This document shows, one piece after another, positions 7,084-15,388 of a stretch of 26,148 bases of DNA. The translations under genes and the position numbers were made by a program. Each line of letters begins with the position of its first letter. Position 1 is the stretch's first letter. This stretch comes from Lentisphaeria bacterium (GTDB lineage: Bacteria; Verrucomicrobiota; Lentisphaeria; Victivallales; UBA1829): contig DXVA01000004.1 of NCBI GenBank assembly GCA_019408975.1, positions 11,631-37,778 on the forward strand, written 5' to 3'. A model generated the notes under the pieces. That model saw only the letters and a list, made by a program, of their open reading frames with translations. It had not been told where the DNA came from and did not search any database.

Positions 7084-9129
7084 CTATTTTTGAAGTTCCA
7101 GTATTTCACCGTTTTCAAGACGGGGGATTTCAAAACTCAGCAGCCCGCCTTCCTGCCTGAATGCGACTTCCTGCCCGTCGGAGGCGCGGATTATCTTCCG
7201 TATTTTATCCTGTCCGGCGAGACGGATCGTCAGGCGGATATCGCGCAGCGGGATATTCGGGAGTTCCTCCTGATAATTGACGATGCCGAGGAGCAGGGAA
7301 CCGGAGGTTGTGCTTTTCAGCAATGTGATTTCCGTGGAGAACGGCAGGTTTTCCGATTCCGTTACGAATGCCGGCAGGTGAGCCCGCAGAAAAGTTCTGC
7401 TGAATTCCTGCTGGCTGTGCCGGCGTATTCCGAGCAGATTGGAATGGAAACGGAAACATTTTCCCCTTCCGTATTGATGTTCCGTCAGACCGGCAAAGGC
7501 GGTTGTTTTTCCCGGCGGGTTGGAATGAATCGAAGCGTAATGAACCGGATCGTTGACAGGGAAATCCGGCAGGTTGACGAATGCATGAACCTTTGCCGTC
7601 GATGCAGTGGCAAGCGGCGAGATGCCGTCTGATGAGAGAAAACGGTCAGGCAGCGCCAGATAACTGCATGTCTCCGTATCCCTGCCGCTGTCATTTACTC
7701 CGAATACATCCGCCAGAATGAAGTTCCCGCTGTATTGACCCTCACGATTGAAGCGGGAGGTGCTGCCTGTTGCGATGAAGAGCCCGCCGGAAGCCGTGAA
7801 TCTGCGGAACTTCTCATATTCCGTTTCCGGCAGGTAATCCGCATTGGCGGCGATGAGCGCTTTCAATCCGGAATAGTCCTCCGTGCGTTCCGTGATGACC
7901 CGGAACGGGATATGGAGACTCTGGAGCAGGTCAGCAATGCCGAGCAGTTCCTCGACTACGTCATTTTTGCGGAGATCCATGTTGCCGCCGCTCTCTTTCA
8001 GGTCGCGCAGACTGATGCCGCTGCTCCGGCGGCTGACGCAGGAGCTCATGGAAAAATAGATTCCGACTTCAGCGGACGGAACGGGGCGATGGGAGGCGAT
8101 CATGTTTTTGAACGGCGCCAGTTTTGCGTTCAATGCGCGGAGACGGCGGTAAAAGGATTCTTCCAGTGTGCCGTCCGGGTTGATTGCATCGATGAAGAAA
8201 TAGGCGCCGCCGTTTGCAAGCGTGGTCAGTGCATGAAGGAAAAGCTCGTCATCCGATTTTGCCGAAGTATGGTCATACAGTGTAACACAGCGTGAGGTCA
8301 TGAACTCAAACGGTTTTTTTTTGGAATAGGCGTCAAACACCTTGACAGCCAGTCTCTGCTGGCGTTTGCCTCCGTAAAAATCGCCCGAAGCGTAATCGGA
8401 AGCCTCCGCAATGCCGACTGTCTGCCCCAGATGCCAGCCGTGAAGCACCGGCGAAAACTGGTGGGTCACGGTTGCGTCCGGGCGTATCTGCCGCACTGTC
8501 TGCGTGAGCTTCTCTGCAAAATCCGCCAGCGAGTCCTCGCGAAAATGCTGGAATGCGAGCCATTGCGAATCCTTCCAGTCGATTTTCCATGGGATTTCCA
8601 TTCCGGATACTCTGCGGAACTCCGCGCGGCACGCATCACAGCAGCAGATCAGCGGCCAGAAGGTCATGTCGATAAAGATTCCCTCGACGGGGTAGCGCAG
8701 GATTTCCGCAATCTGTTTCCTGTAGAATTCAAGGATGCGGGGCTGGTTCGGACAGGAGAAGTGATAGCGTCCGCAGTGAGTCTGCCCGTTGATGTCGCGC
8801 ATGTTGCATTCAGGAAATCTCTGCGCGGAGTCATTGTGGTAATTGACGGTGTAATAGGCGATCGGGACAATTCCCTCCGCTTTCAGTCCGCGGACCGTTT
8901 CCCCGAATCCGTCGCGTCCCCGGAGTCCCTTGTGCATATGCCCGCATTGTGTCGGATAATAGCAGTTGCCGTTGTGGTCGCAGGCGTAAACCATGGAAGA
9001 TTCCACGCCGGAAAGTTTCACGAGCCGGACATACTCCTGCGGATCGAACCGGCTCATGTATTCGGGTTTCAGGTCCGTGATATGGTTGTCGATCAACAAT
9101 CTTGAATAGCATGTTTCAATCCATGACAT
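7084..9129 (-). CDS. Putative glycoside hydrolase, GHL6-like TIM barrel with C-terminal beta-galactosidase-trimerisation-like region
   Basis: A 681-residue protein without a signal peptide, so likely cytoplasmic. The N-terminal third reads like Pfam hypothetical glycosyl hydrolase 6: YSRLLIDNHITD, an SMVYACDHNGNCYYPT stretch, and VEGIFIDMTFW, whose D154 at the end of a barrel strand is a candidate catalytic residue. A cysteine cluster (CCCDAC, 162-167) follows at once and may bind metal. Around residues 390-490 the pattern (LQSLHIPFRVIT, LKALIAANADYL, GGLFIATG) resembles the flavodoxin-like trimerisation domain of GH42 beta-galactosidases. First gene of the leftward operon with the cupin and divergent from an AraC regulator, a typical arrangement for an oligosaccharide-degradation locus. 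Substrate unknown; beta-galactoside or fucoside are guesses. Confidence 0.75.
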   Translation of the reverse strand: MSWIETCYSRLLIDNHITDLKPEYMSRFDPQEYVRLVKLSGVESSMVYACDHNGNCYYPTQCGHMHKGLRGRDGFGETVRGLKAEGIVPIAYYTVNYHNDSAQRFPECNMRDINGQTHCGRYHFSCPNQPRILEFYRKQIAEILRYPVEGIFIDMTFWPLICCCDACRAEFRRVSGMEIPWKIDWKDSQWLAFQHFREDSLADFAEKLTQTVRQIRPDATVTHQFSPVLHGWHLGQTVGIAEASDYASGDFYGGKRQQRLAVKVFDAYSKKKPFEFMTSRCVTLYDHTSAKSDDELFLHALTTLANGGAYFFIDAINPDGTLEESFYRRLRALNAKLAPFKNMIASHRPVPSAEVGIYFSMSSCVSRRSSGISLRDLKESGGNMDLRKNDVVEELLGIADLLQSLHIPFRVITERTEDYSGLKALIAANADYLPETEYEKFRRFTASGGLFIATGSTSRFNREGQYSGNFILADVFGVNDSGRDTETCSYLALPDRFLSSDGISPLATASTAKVHAFVNLPDFPVNDPVHYASIHSNPPGKTTAFAGLTEHQYGRGKCFRFHSNLLGIRRHSQQEFSRTFLRAHLPAFVTESENLPFSTEITLLKSTTSGSLLLGIVNYQEELPNIPLRDIRLTIRLAGQDKIRKIIRASDGQEVAFRQEGGLLSFEIPRLENGEILELQK

Positions 9130-9247
9130 GATGTTTTTCTTTTCGCCTTTTTTGCTTTATTTCGTTTTTCCGCTTGCTGATGCCGTTTTGCCTCTGTATA
9201 TTATTATAATTTCAAGCCTCGGAAATGACTAGGGGAGAAAACAGGCA
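9130..9247. promoter_or_regulatory. Divergent intergenic region between hydrolase operon and araC-type gene
   Basis: 118 bases of AT-rich DNA between the two start codons. A TATAAT lies at 9205-9210 on the plus strand within a TATTATAAT run, but no convincing -35 element is found at normal spacing, which would suit an activator-dependent promoter. I could not identify AraC half-sites by eye. Confidence 0.4.
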
Positions 9248-10162
9248 TTGTCAGCACAAAACACGCTTTTAAGCAGTTTCGATACTCTGGATCTTACTCC
9301 GGGGACGGTCTATCACGGCAGCTGGGTGTCCGGGCAGATCGAACGCAACCGCAGGATTTACGATTATGAGTTCGTTTACTTTTCCGGCGGAAACGGACGC
9401 CTCATTACTGCGGATACCACCTATTACTGCCGGGCGGGGACGGTAATCATCGTTCCGCCGCGGACGGTGCATTGTACGATTGCCGATTCCGCCGTGGAGC
9501 GCTGGTGCATTCATTTCGACTGGTACGGCAATTGCCGCGCCCATCGTGAAAAGGAACGTATCTGGGTGTTCCTTGACGAGGAGGAATCATTTAACCCGGA
9601 ACTTGCGGCGGCGCCGCCGGCGGAGAGTTTCGGCATTGTTTTTCCGTTTCATAACACGCTGCATGAAAAGGAACGTGCCGTTTTGCTGAATCTGCTTGAG
9701 TGCTTTTTCAATACGGTTCCCGACACCCTGTCCGATCTTCTGCGCAGGCGCGGTCTTTTTCTGGAAATTCTCGCCCTTGCCCTGAAGCGGAATGAGCGGC
9801 GGCATGTGCTTCCCGCCAATGAAAAACTGAATCCGCGTTTCTTCCAGGCAAAGAGCATCATGGATGCTTCGTTTCAGGATTCCCGCCTGACGGTCCGGCG
9901 GATCGCGGATCGTCTCCGTATTACTCCGAATCACCTGACGAAACTTTTCCGCCGCGAGATGGGCATGAGTGCGCTGGATTATATTCAAAACCTGCGTCTT
10001 TCGCACGCAGCGGAGCTTTTGCGGGAGAATTCGCTGAATATTCAGGAAATTGCACAGGAATCGGGCTTTGAGGACCCGAATTACTTTACGCGCCTTTTCC
10101 GTCAGCGGCACGGTATGACTCCGACGCATTTCCGGCGTATTTCGCAGATCGCGGAACTATGA
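9248..10162 (+). CDS. AraC-family transcriptional regulator
   Basis: A 304-residue regulator. The N-terminal 150 residues form a cupin-like sensing domain (YEFVYFSGGNGRLI, then RAGTVIIVPPRTVHCTI). The C-terminal 90 residues carry two helix-turn-helix motifs: LTVRRIADRLRITPNHLTKL and the hallmark NIQEIAQESGFEDPNYFTRL, ending in GMTPTHFRR. The only usable start is a TTG at 9248, because an in-frame TAG lies at 9230-9232; AGGGGAG is 11 bases upstream. The rare start may keep expression low. Divergent orientation suggests it controls the hydrolase-cupin operon in response to a sugar bound by the cupin domain. Confidence 0.92.
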   Translation: MSAQNTLLSSFDTLDLTPGTVYHGSWVSGQIERNRRIYDYEFVYFSGGNGRLITADTTYYCRAGTVIIVPPRTVHCTIADSAVERWCIHFDWYGNCRAHREKERIWVFLDEEESFNPELAAAPPAESFGIVFPFHNTLHEKERAVLLNLLECFFNTVPDTLSDLLRRRGLFLEILALALKRNERRHVLPANEKLNPRFFQAKSIMDASFQDSRLTVRRIADRLRITPNHLTKLFRREMGMSALDYIQNLRLSHAAELLRENSLNIQEIAQESGFEDPNYFTRLFRQRHGMTPTHFRRISQIAEL

Positions 10163-10205
10163 GAGAAACGGAACCGGAGTTGTCCGGCGGGCGGTTCCGA
10201 GGATG

Positions 10206-10253
10206 AAAAAAAACACGAAAACCGTTTTTTCCGGCTTTCGTGTTTCTGTTTTT
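10206..10253. terminator. Bidirectional terminator between convergent araC-type and CBM9-like genes
   Basis: AAACACGAAA (10211-10220) pairs perfectly with TTTCGTGTTT (10236-10245), with an A-run on the left and a T-rich tail on the right, so it can act on both strands. A second hairpin, GGAACCG/CGGTTCC at 10170-10198, stands just before it on the araC side. Confidence 0.85.
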
Positions 10254-10269
10254 ACGATATGGAGAAGAA

Positions 10270-11067
10270 TTACTTGAGGACAAGTTCCCCGTAGTATTCG
10301 ATCAGGTGATAATTTCCCTGCGGAAGCTGGGGAACGGAGCTTAGCTGGGAACGGTTCTGCCCGAAATTGTAGTTGTATCTTCCGAGAAGGATTGTCCATT
10401 TGCCTGCATTGTCAAACTTGACTCCGGTCAGTCCCTGAAGCATTTTCAGTGGAATCGCGACTTCGACGGTCCAGCTTTTATCCTTGTCGTTGTAGTTGTT
10501 GATCGTGCCCTGAACTGTTGCGGCGGTCAAAAAGGACGGATCAAGCGTGCCCCAGTCGGCACGGGCATAACCGCGGGATTCAAAGATGAAAGTGGTCTTC
10601 TTTCCGTTCGGAGCTGCATAAAGTTCCCAATATTTCGGAGATTTTTCGGATTTGAGGAAAATCTCGAAAAGATCTCCCTGAAGATAGAGGTGTGCCTGAT
10701 CTTCCTTGCCGTACTGAACCACATCGGAATCCTGGAGCACCGCGCCGATATAAAGATATTTGTCATCATAAACCAGTTTTGCCATGCCCGGCTCGAAAGC
10801 ATCCTGATTCTTCGCCACTTTCGGCATCACCACGCCGTAATTGCGCGCCGGCGGCAGGAATGCGTAGGCGGGAGCTTTTGCCCATGCCCCTTCGTTCAGA
10901 TTGCCGTCGAGCGTGATTTTGCCTGAGGCTTTTACCGCAATGATCTTCTCGCGCGGTGCATCGGCTCCGAAACGTTTTTCAAAATCGTCGTCATGCGCGC
11001 AGGAAGCGAGCAGGACAACAGCGAGTGCCGGAACGAGTCCGCGGAACAGCAGCGAAAGTGCTTTCAT
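10270..11067 (-). CDS. Lipoprotein with CBM9-like carbohydrate-binding domain
   Basis: A 265-residue protein with a lipoprotein signal: basic start, hydrophobic stretch and lipobox LLASC with C23 as the lipidated cysteine. The ATG at 11067 is chosen because the signal peptide begins there and GGGAG lies upstream; a longer frame of 15 residues has no support. The mature part resembles the CBM9-like/DOMON sandwich: KITLDGNLNEGAWAKAPAY, then VYDDKYLYIGAVLQDSD, then GDLFEIFLK, then SWTVEVAIPLKML. This is the order of a carbohydrate-binding family 9-like domain. It is probably a surface or periplasmic glycan-binding or catalytic accessory protein. It is divergent from a LacI regulator with a palindrome between them, so it may be a target of that regulator. 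Confidence 0.85.
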   Translation of the reverse strand: MKALSLLFRGLVPALAVVLLASCAHDDDFEKRFGADAPREKIIAVKASGKITLDGNLNEGAWAKAPAYAFLPPARNYGVVMPKVAKNQDAFEPGMAKLVYDDKYLYIGAVLQDSDVVQYGKEDQAHLYLQGDLFEIFLKSEKSPKYWELYAAPNGKKTTFIFESRGYARADWGTLDPSFLTAATVQGTINNYNDKDKSWTVEVAIPLKMLQGLTGVKFDNAGKWTILLGRYNYNFGQNRSQLSSVPQLPQGNYHLIEYYGELVLK

Positions 11068-11103
11068 GGATATCTGTCTCCCTTTGTTGTGTTTGGAAAA
11101 ACT

Positions 11104-11131
11104 AATATACACAGGGAAATCTTTTTTTCAA
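11104..11131 (-). promoter_or_regulatory. Sigma70-type promoter for the CBM9-like lipoprotein
   Basis: On the minus strand TTGAAA (11126-11131) and TATATT (11104-11109) are separated by 16 bases. Transcription would begin near 11097, giving a leader of about 30 bases before the ATG at 11067. Confidence 0.55.
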
Positions 11132-11135
11132 CTTT

Positions 11136-11147
11136 GAATCCGGATTC
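11136..11147. promoter_or_regulatory. Perfect 12-bp palindrome, candidate LacI-family operator
   Basis: GAATCCGGATTC reads identically on both strands and has the central CG-containing symmetry common to LacI-family operators. It abuts the -35 element of the lipoprotein promoter and lies between that promoter and the lacI-type promoter. Assignment to the adjacent regulator is an inference. Confidence 0.45.
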
Positions 11148-11223
11148 GCTGCGGGAAAATAAGAACATGTGTGCGCAGTACGTCCGCCGGAAAAATTTTT
11201 TCAGAATATTTTATTTTTCCCTA

Positions 11224-11251
11224 TTGACAATTTTCATTTTTTGCTTATAAT
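11224..11251 (+). promoter_or_regulatory. Near-consensus sigma70 promoter for the lacI-type gene
   Basis: TTGACA (11224-11229) and TATAAT (11246-11251) with 16 bases between them; both hexamers match consensus. Expected start near 11258, about 27 bases before the ATG. Confidence 0.8.
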
Positions 11252-11284
11252 ATGAAGTAACGATAATTCAATGAGAGATCAGCA

Positions 11285-12292
11285 ATGGCGACAACACTGA
11301 AGGAGATAGCGAATCGCGCGGGAGTCTCGGTCATGGCGGTATCCGCTGTGATGAACAAGACGACCAGCACGCGTGTTTCCGAGAGGAAACGTGCCGTGAT
11401 TGAGCAGATCGCGAAGGAAATGGGATATCGCTCCAATGTCGTCGCCCGGACTCTGCGCGGCGGGGAAAGCCGCATGATCGGAATTCTGATCGATTCCTGT
11501 GCTCCGCCCTGGCTTTACAATATTCTCCGCCATATTGAAGCGGAGGCGACTGCCGGCGGATACCGCATCCTGATTTCCGAGGGGCATGACTCCGTGGACA
11601 ATCTGGCTGCCGCTTATGAGAAATTTGAGCAGTACGGGGTGGACGGCGTAATCTGCCTTGCGTATGATTACCCCGGGCAGCAGGGGAAGTTCCGTGAACA
11701 CTTCGGAGATAAGAACAATATTCTGCTGGTGGGTTCCTATGACGAGTCGATGCTTCCGCAGATTTACCTCGATCTGGAACCTGCGTGGCTTGAAGCCGTC
11801 CGGTATTTCCGTTCGCGTGGACGGAAGAGAATCGGGGGGATCATTGCCGATCTGCCGATCTGGTGCCAGCAGGTGCGTATTTCGCTTTTCCGCAAAATCT
11901 GCCGTGATTTGAAGATGCCGGAATTGCTCTGGCATCAGAATTACTGTGCCGAGCCGGAGCGTTATGCGGGGGAGGCGGACCGGTGCGTGCGCGAGTTCAT
12001 CCGTCCGAACGGATTGGATGCGGTTCTGGCGCATTCAGATGTTTTCGGGGCGTTCCTGATCTCCGGGCTGGCGCGGAACGGACTGCGGGTTCCGGAGGAC
12101 ATTGCGGTGATCGTGGATGACAGCCGTGATTTTTTTGCCGCGCTCCAGCCGCCTCTTGCCTGTATCGACCATGATGAAGAAGCGATCGGAACGCAGGCGG
12201 TCCGTGTGATGCTGAAAATGCTCCGGAAAGAGCCGGTGGAGCATCGGACGCTGATTCCGTGTCATTTGATTTTGAGAGAATCCGCCGGATAA
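11285..12292 (+). CDS. LacI-family transcriptional regulator
   Basis: A 335-residue repressor-type regulator. The N-terminus (TLKEIANRAGVSVMAVSAVM) is the LacI helix-turn-helix, followed by the hinge region (GYRSNVVARTLRGGES). The rest is the periplasmic-binding-protein-like effector domain: MIGILIDS, GVDGVICLAYD, FRSRGRKRIGGI, LDAVLAHSDVFGAFLISGL, and RVPEDIAVIVDDS. The ligand is probably a sugar; by-eye inspection cannot identify it. It is driven by a near-consensus promoter and followed after 42 bases by a pseudopilin gene with no visible terminator between, so co-transcription is possible. The divergent CBM9-like gene is the nearest candidate target. Confidence 0.92.
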   Translation: MATTLKEIANRAGVSVMAVSAVMNKTTSTRVSERKRAVIEQIAKEMGYRSNVVARTLRGGESRMIGILIDSCAPPWLYNILRHIEAEATAGGYRILISEGHDSVDNLAAAYEKFEQYGVDGVICLAYDYPGQQGKFREHFGDKNNILLVGSYDESMLPQIYLDLEPAWLEAVRYFRSRGRKRIGGIIADLPIWCQQVRISLFRKICRDLKMPELLWHQNYCAEPERYAGEADRCVREFIRPNGLDAVLAHSDVFGAFLISGLARNGLRVPEDIAVIVDDSRDFFAALQPPLACIDHDEEAIGTQAVRVMLKMLRKEPVEHRTLIPCHLILRESAG

Positions 12293-12334
12293 CATTGACG
12301 GCAGGAAAATATTTAAAAACAGGAGGATGAACTT

Positions 12335-13024
12335 ATGTTTCAGAGAAAACGAAGACAGGAGCGCTCTACTGTAATCAGATTGCGCGAGGATGTGTCTATC
12401 CTCAAAGAGAGGAGGAAAAGGGTTTCTTTTACTTTGATAGAGCTTCTGATAGTGATTGCGATCATCGCAGTTCTCGCAGCGATGCTTCTGTCGGCATTGA
12501 ACAAGACCCGCGAAAAAGCCCGTCAGATAAAATGTACCGGCCACCTGAGACAGATTATGGTTGCAACATCTTTTTATATAAATGACTATGCAGAGTATGG
12601 ACCTTGGACTAGGTCTGCTCCCGGGAAAGATATTTATTGGAATTCAGCTTTATGGCCATATATCTCAAGCCAAAAGGTTTCAATGTATAGTGATAAAACC
12701 ACCGTTTTTACATGTCCAAGCTATGATGAACCCAATATTAGTCTGAATTTTATGCTGAATGAGTATTTTGGGGGAACAGGAAGTGGTATTAAAACCACTG
12801 GAATCAGACAGCCGTCTCATAAAATATATTATATGGACGGGAGTGGCGAGCGTGTTTCTGTATCTTTGGCGTATCTGGTCGTTAACGATAAATATTACGC
12901 TCGTTATCGTCATATCGGCAACATCAGTTTTGCTATGACTGATGGGCATATTGCCTCTACCAAATGGCGTATCACCAATATGAATGGCTATACAGACAAT
13001 GGAGAGTTCAGCTTAAAGCCATAA
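12335..13024 (+). CDS. Prepilin-like protein with N-terminal methylation signal and H-X9-DG motif
   Basis: A 229-residue protein. AGGAGG at 12321-12326 is 8 bases before the ATG. A 31-residue, strongly basic leader precedes the class III signal SFTLIELLIVIAIIAVLAA; cleavage would fall between S31 and F32, with the conserved E+5 as E36. Ser at -1 instead of the usual Gly is unusual. After the hydrophobic helix comes the N-terminal pilin helix (NKTREKARQIKC) and a globular domain ending in RHIGNISFAMTDGH, where H193 and D203-G204 fit the prepilin-associated H-X9-DG motif. Such proteins are assembled by type II secretion/type IV pilus machinery and are numerous in Lentisphaerota. From about codon 65 on the base composition turns AT-rich while the leader and helix stay like the host. 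Confidence 0.9.
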   Translation: MFQRKRRQERSTVIRLREDVSILKERRKRVSFTLIELLIVIAIIAVLAAMLLSALNKTREKARQIKCTGHLRQIMVATSFYINDYAEYGPWTRSAPGKDIYWNSALWPYISSQKVSMYSDKTTVFTCPSYDEPNISLNFMLNEYFGGTGSGIKTTGIRQPSHKIYYMDGSGERVSVSLAYLVVNDKYYARYRHIGNISFAMTDGHIASTKWRITNMNGYTDNGEFSLKP

Positions 13025-13210
13025 ACTAAGCACAAATCGCATCCATGATCATTTACAGATAGAAAGACAAGGCGTTTCAGGTGGAGGAGAAAAGGGGAAA
13101 AGGTTGCTTTTCAAAAAATCAAAGATATACGCTTCAATGCACAGTTTCAGAAAAGATTTTCGGATGACTGTATCCAATAATATAAAAAACTCAAATTAAG
13201 GGGAAGGCTT

Positions 13211-15388
13211 ATGAAAAACGTGTTTTTTGTGCTGGTATCATTTTTATTTTTAAGTTTATCGGGTAGCCAGCTGACTCCCGAAGGAAATACAGCAATGCTT
13301 ACTTTAGCGGAAAACGGACAAACAAATTATGCGATTGTGTATGCCGAAAATGCAAAATCTGCTGCTCAGGAACTCAGGGCTTATCTCAAAATTCTCAGCA
13401 ATGGAGTTGTCTTTCCTTTGATAAGTGAAAAGACCTCCGTTAACGCTCCATTTATCAGCGTCGGTCAAACTAAACTCGCACTTGAGGCTGGTGTCGGGGC
13501 TACTCTTCCCCTTCGTACAGCAACAGAGATAAAAGTTATTGGAGAGAACATTTATTTATATGCAAATAAAGATCCTTTTCATGCCGTTATGAATTTTCTG
13601 GAAGGAGACTTGGGATGCCGTTTTTATACGGATAAAATATCGCATCTTCCAGCCAGAGATAAATTAAGAGTTACAATTGCAAGCCGCTGTGAGTCAGCTG
13701 CTTTTGAAGAACGTTTGATTCTTACAGACTACGATCTCATCCGGCATGATGGTTGGACTAGGCATAATAAAGTATTGAAGTGGGAATTTTTCCGGCATCC
13801 GAGAGAATGGTTTGCTCATACTTACAGTAGAGTTTTGCCCGCGGAAAAGTTCTCACGATTCCCGGAACGTTTTGCTGTTGTTCAAGGCAAACCATCTTCT
13901 ACTATGATTTGCCCTGCTCATCCGGAAAATATTCAAGATTTCAAAACTGATATTCGGAAAGCCATGAAACAATATCCAGGAAAGAAGTATTTTTCAATAT
14001 CGGAAAATGACGGCGGTTATTCATATTGTCAGTGCTTGCGTTGTAAAGAAATCATCAGTAATCATGGAGATGCACCGATTGCTCCTCATTTGTACTTGGT
14101 CAATGAAGTAGCAAAAGCTGTTGCTGACAGAGCTCCGAAGCAGTTAGTCGATTTTCTTGTTTACACTTTTCCATTTCGCAAGCTTCCTGCAAATCTGAAA
14201 ATTGAACCGAATGTTAATCTTTGGTACTGCTGCAGGGGGAATCGCGTCATCCCTGAAATTAAAAAATATGGACGGGAAAAAGAATTGTGTTCTTGGCGGC
14301 AGAAAGTGAAACACATGACGATATGGGACTATTCTCTTGTGCCTGACAACTATTTTCAGGTTGAGCCTAATCTATATGCAAAGAGTCAGAATCTGAAGTT
14401 TTTCAAGAAATACAATATTGAAGGAGTTATGATTCAGGAACCGTTTGGATGCCGTGCTGGAGACCAGCAGCGACTCCGTGCATGGGTTTTTTCAAAACTG
14501 CTGTGGAATCCTGAACTTGATGTGGATGAGTTGGCCCGTGAATATTGCGAGGGCGTTTATGGAGCCGCTGCACCTGAACGGTATGCTTACTATGAACTGG
14601 TGGAGAAAGCGGGACGTGCCGGACAGACAATCGAAGATTTTTACGGGGTAAAACAATTTGTAAAGGAGGCCGGCAGATTATTGGAAACTGCTCGTACAAA
14701 GCTTCAGAACCAGTCTGCGGCTCTTCGAGAACTGGAAATGGATTACTTACCGATTCTGGTTACTGAAATTAATATGATCTTTGATGATTATCCGGCAAAC
14801 AAGAAAAACTTTCCGATGGAAAGGTATCAATATCTGCTATCAGAGATAAAACGTATTTCCGGTCAATATGAGATGACCAAGTATAATGAGTGCACCTCGA
14901 TGTTCGGTTTTATTTCTGAACGCGAAATGCTGCAACAACTGTCGGCTAATAATGGCATCTTTGAGATTCACGCTGTTAATGGTCGGTTGTACGACTATCC
15001 TGTGGTCAATGACCCGTTAGCTGTCGGAGGCAAAGTGACTCGGCAATTCTGTAACGGCAGTTGGAATGTACAATGGCCGCTTCCTGTCAATCTGTTTGAA
15101 CCGGGACGTAAATATCAACTGACAGCGGAGATGAGGAGCGGCAAGAAATCTAACTTAAGAGATGTTTGTGTTGGAGGTATTTATAATAAAACAAAAAAAC
15201 AAATGTTCTTCCTGGATAAAGTTGATGGGCGTTTACTGTCAGACTCAGAATACCGTTTTGTTAAATTGGGTAAACCGTTTCTTCCAGAACGAGGTAATGA
15301 ACTTTACGTCTTTTTCAATGCGCCTCCAACTTCGGATATTGGTGAGCTCTATACAAATCGTATTCGTTTGATTCCCGTAATGGAGTAA
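13211..15388 (+). CDS. Secreted DUF4838-domain protein, putative glycan-active enzyme
   Basis: A 725-residue protein with a signal peptide (MKNVFFVLVSFLFLSLSGS, cleavage near residue 19). GGGGAAGG precedes the ATG. Residues about 30-155 resemble the alpha/beta domain that precedes the catalytic barrel in GH20/GH67-type proteins (AAQELRAYLKILSNG, then FHAVMNFLEGDLGCRFYT). Residues about 165-480 match the DUF4838 pattern: FSISENDGGYSYCQCLRCK (262-279), LVNEVAKAV, VNLWYCCRGN and WDYS. The final 140 residues look like a beta-sandwich, possibly carbohydrate-binding. DUF4838 proteins are found in polysaccharide loci, and enzymatic activity is presumed but I know of no specific reaction. The whole gene is AT-rich compared with neighbours. 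It lies 186 bases after the pseudopilin with no evident terminator between. Confidence 0.85.
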   Translation: MKNVFFVLVSFLFLSLSGSQLTPEGNTAMLTLAENGQTNYAIVYAENAKSAAQELRAYLKILSNGVVFPLISEKTSVNAPFISVGQTKLALEAGVGATLPLRTATEIKVIGENIYLYANKDPFHAVMNFLEGDLGCRFYTDKISHLPARDKLRVTIASRCESAAFEERLILTDYDLIRHDGWTRHNKVLKWEFFRHPREWFAHTYSRVLPAEKFSRFPERFAVVQGKPSSTMICPAHPENIQDFKTDIRKAMKQYPGKKYFSISENDGGYSYCQCLRCKEIISNHGDAPIAPHLYLVNEVAKAVADRAPKQLVDFLVYTFPFRKLPANLKIEPNVNLWYCCRGNRVIPEIKKYGREKELCSWRQKVKHMTIWDYSLVPDNYFQVEPNLYAKSQNLKFFKKYNIEGVMIQEPFGCRAGDQQRLRAWVFSKLLWNPELDVDELAREYCEGVYGAAAPERYAYYELVEKAGRAGQTIEDFYGVKQFVKEAGRLLETARTKLQNQSAALRELEMDYLPILVTEINMIFDDYPANKKNFPMERYQYLLSEIKRISGQYEMTKYNECTSMFGFISEREMLQQLSANNGIFEIHAVNGRLYDYPVVNDPLAVGGKVTRQFCNGSWNVQWPLPVNLFEPGRKYQLTAEMRSGKKSNLRDVCVGGIYNKTKKQMFFLDKVDGRLLSDSEYRFVKLGKPFLPERGNELYVFFNAPPTSDIGELYTNRIRLIPVME

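Noticed and set aside
5897..7093. 398-codon plus-strand frame opposite the cupin gene
   Set aside because: Antisense to a gene with ribosome-binding site, metal-site motifs and operon partner; no recognisable product.
13025..13210. Possible promoter or gene between the pseudopilin and DUF4838 genes
   Set aside because: A TTGCTT/TATACG-like pair is too weak to call, and the only open frames are a few codons long.
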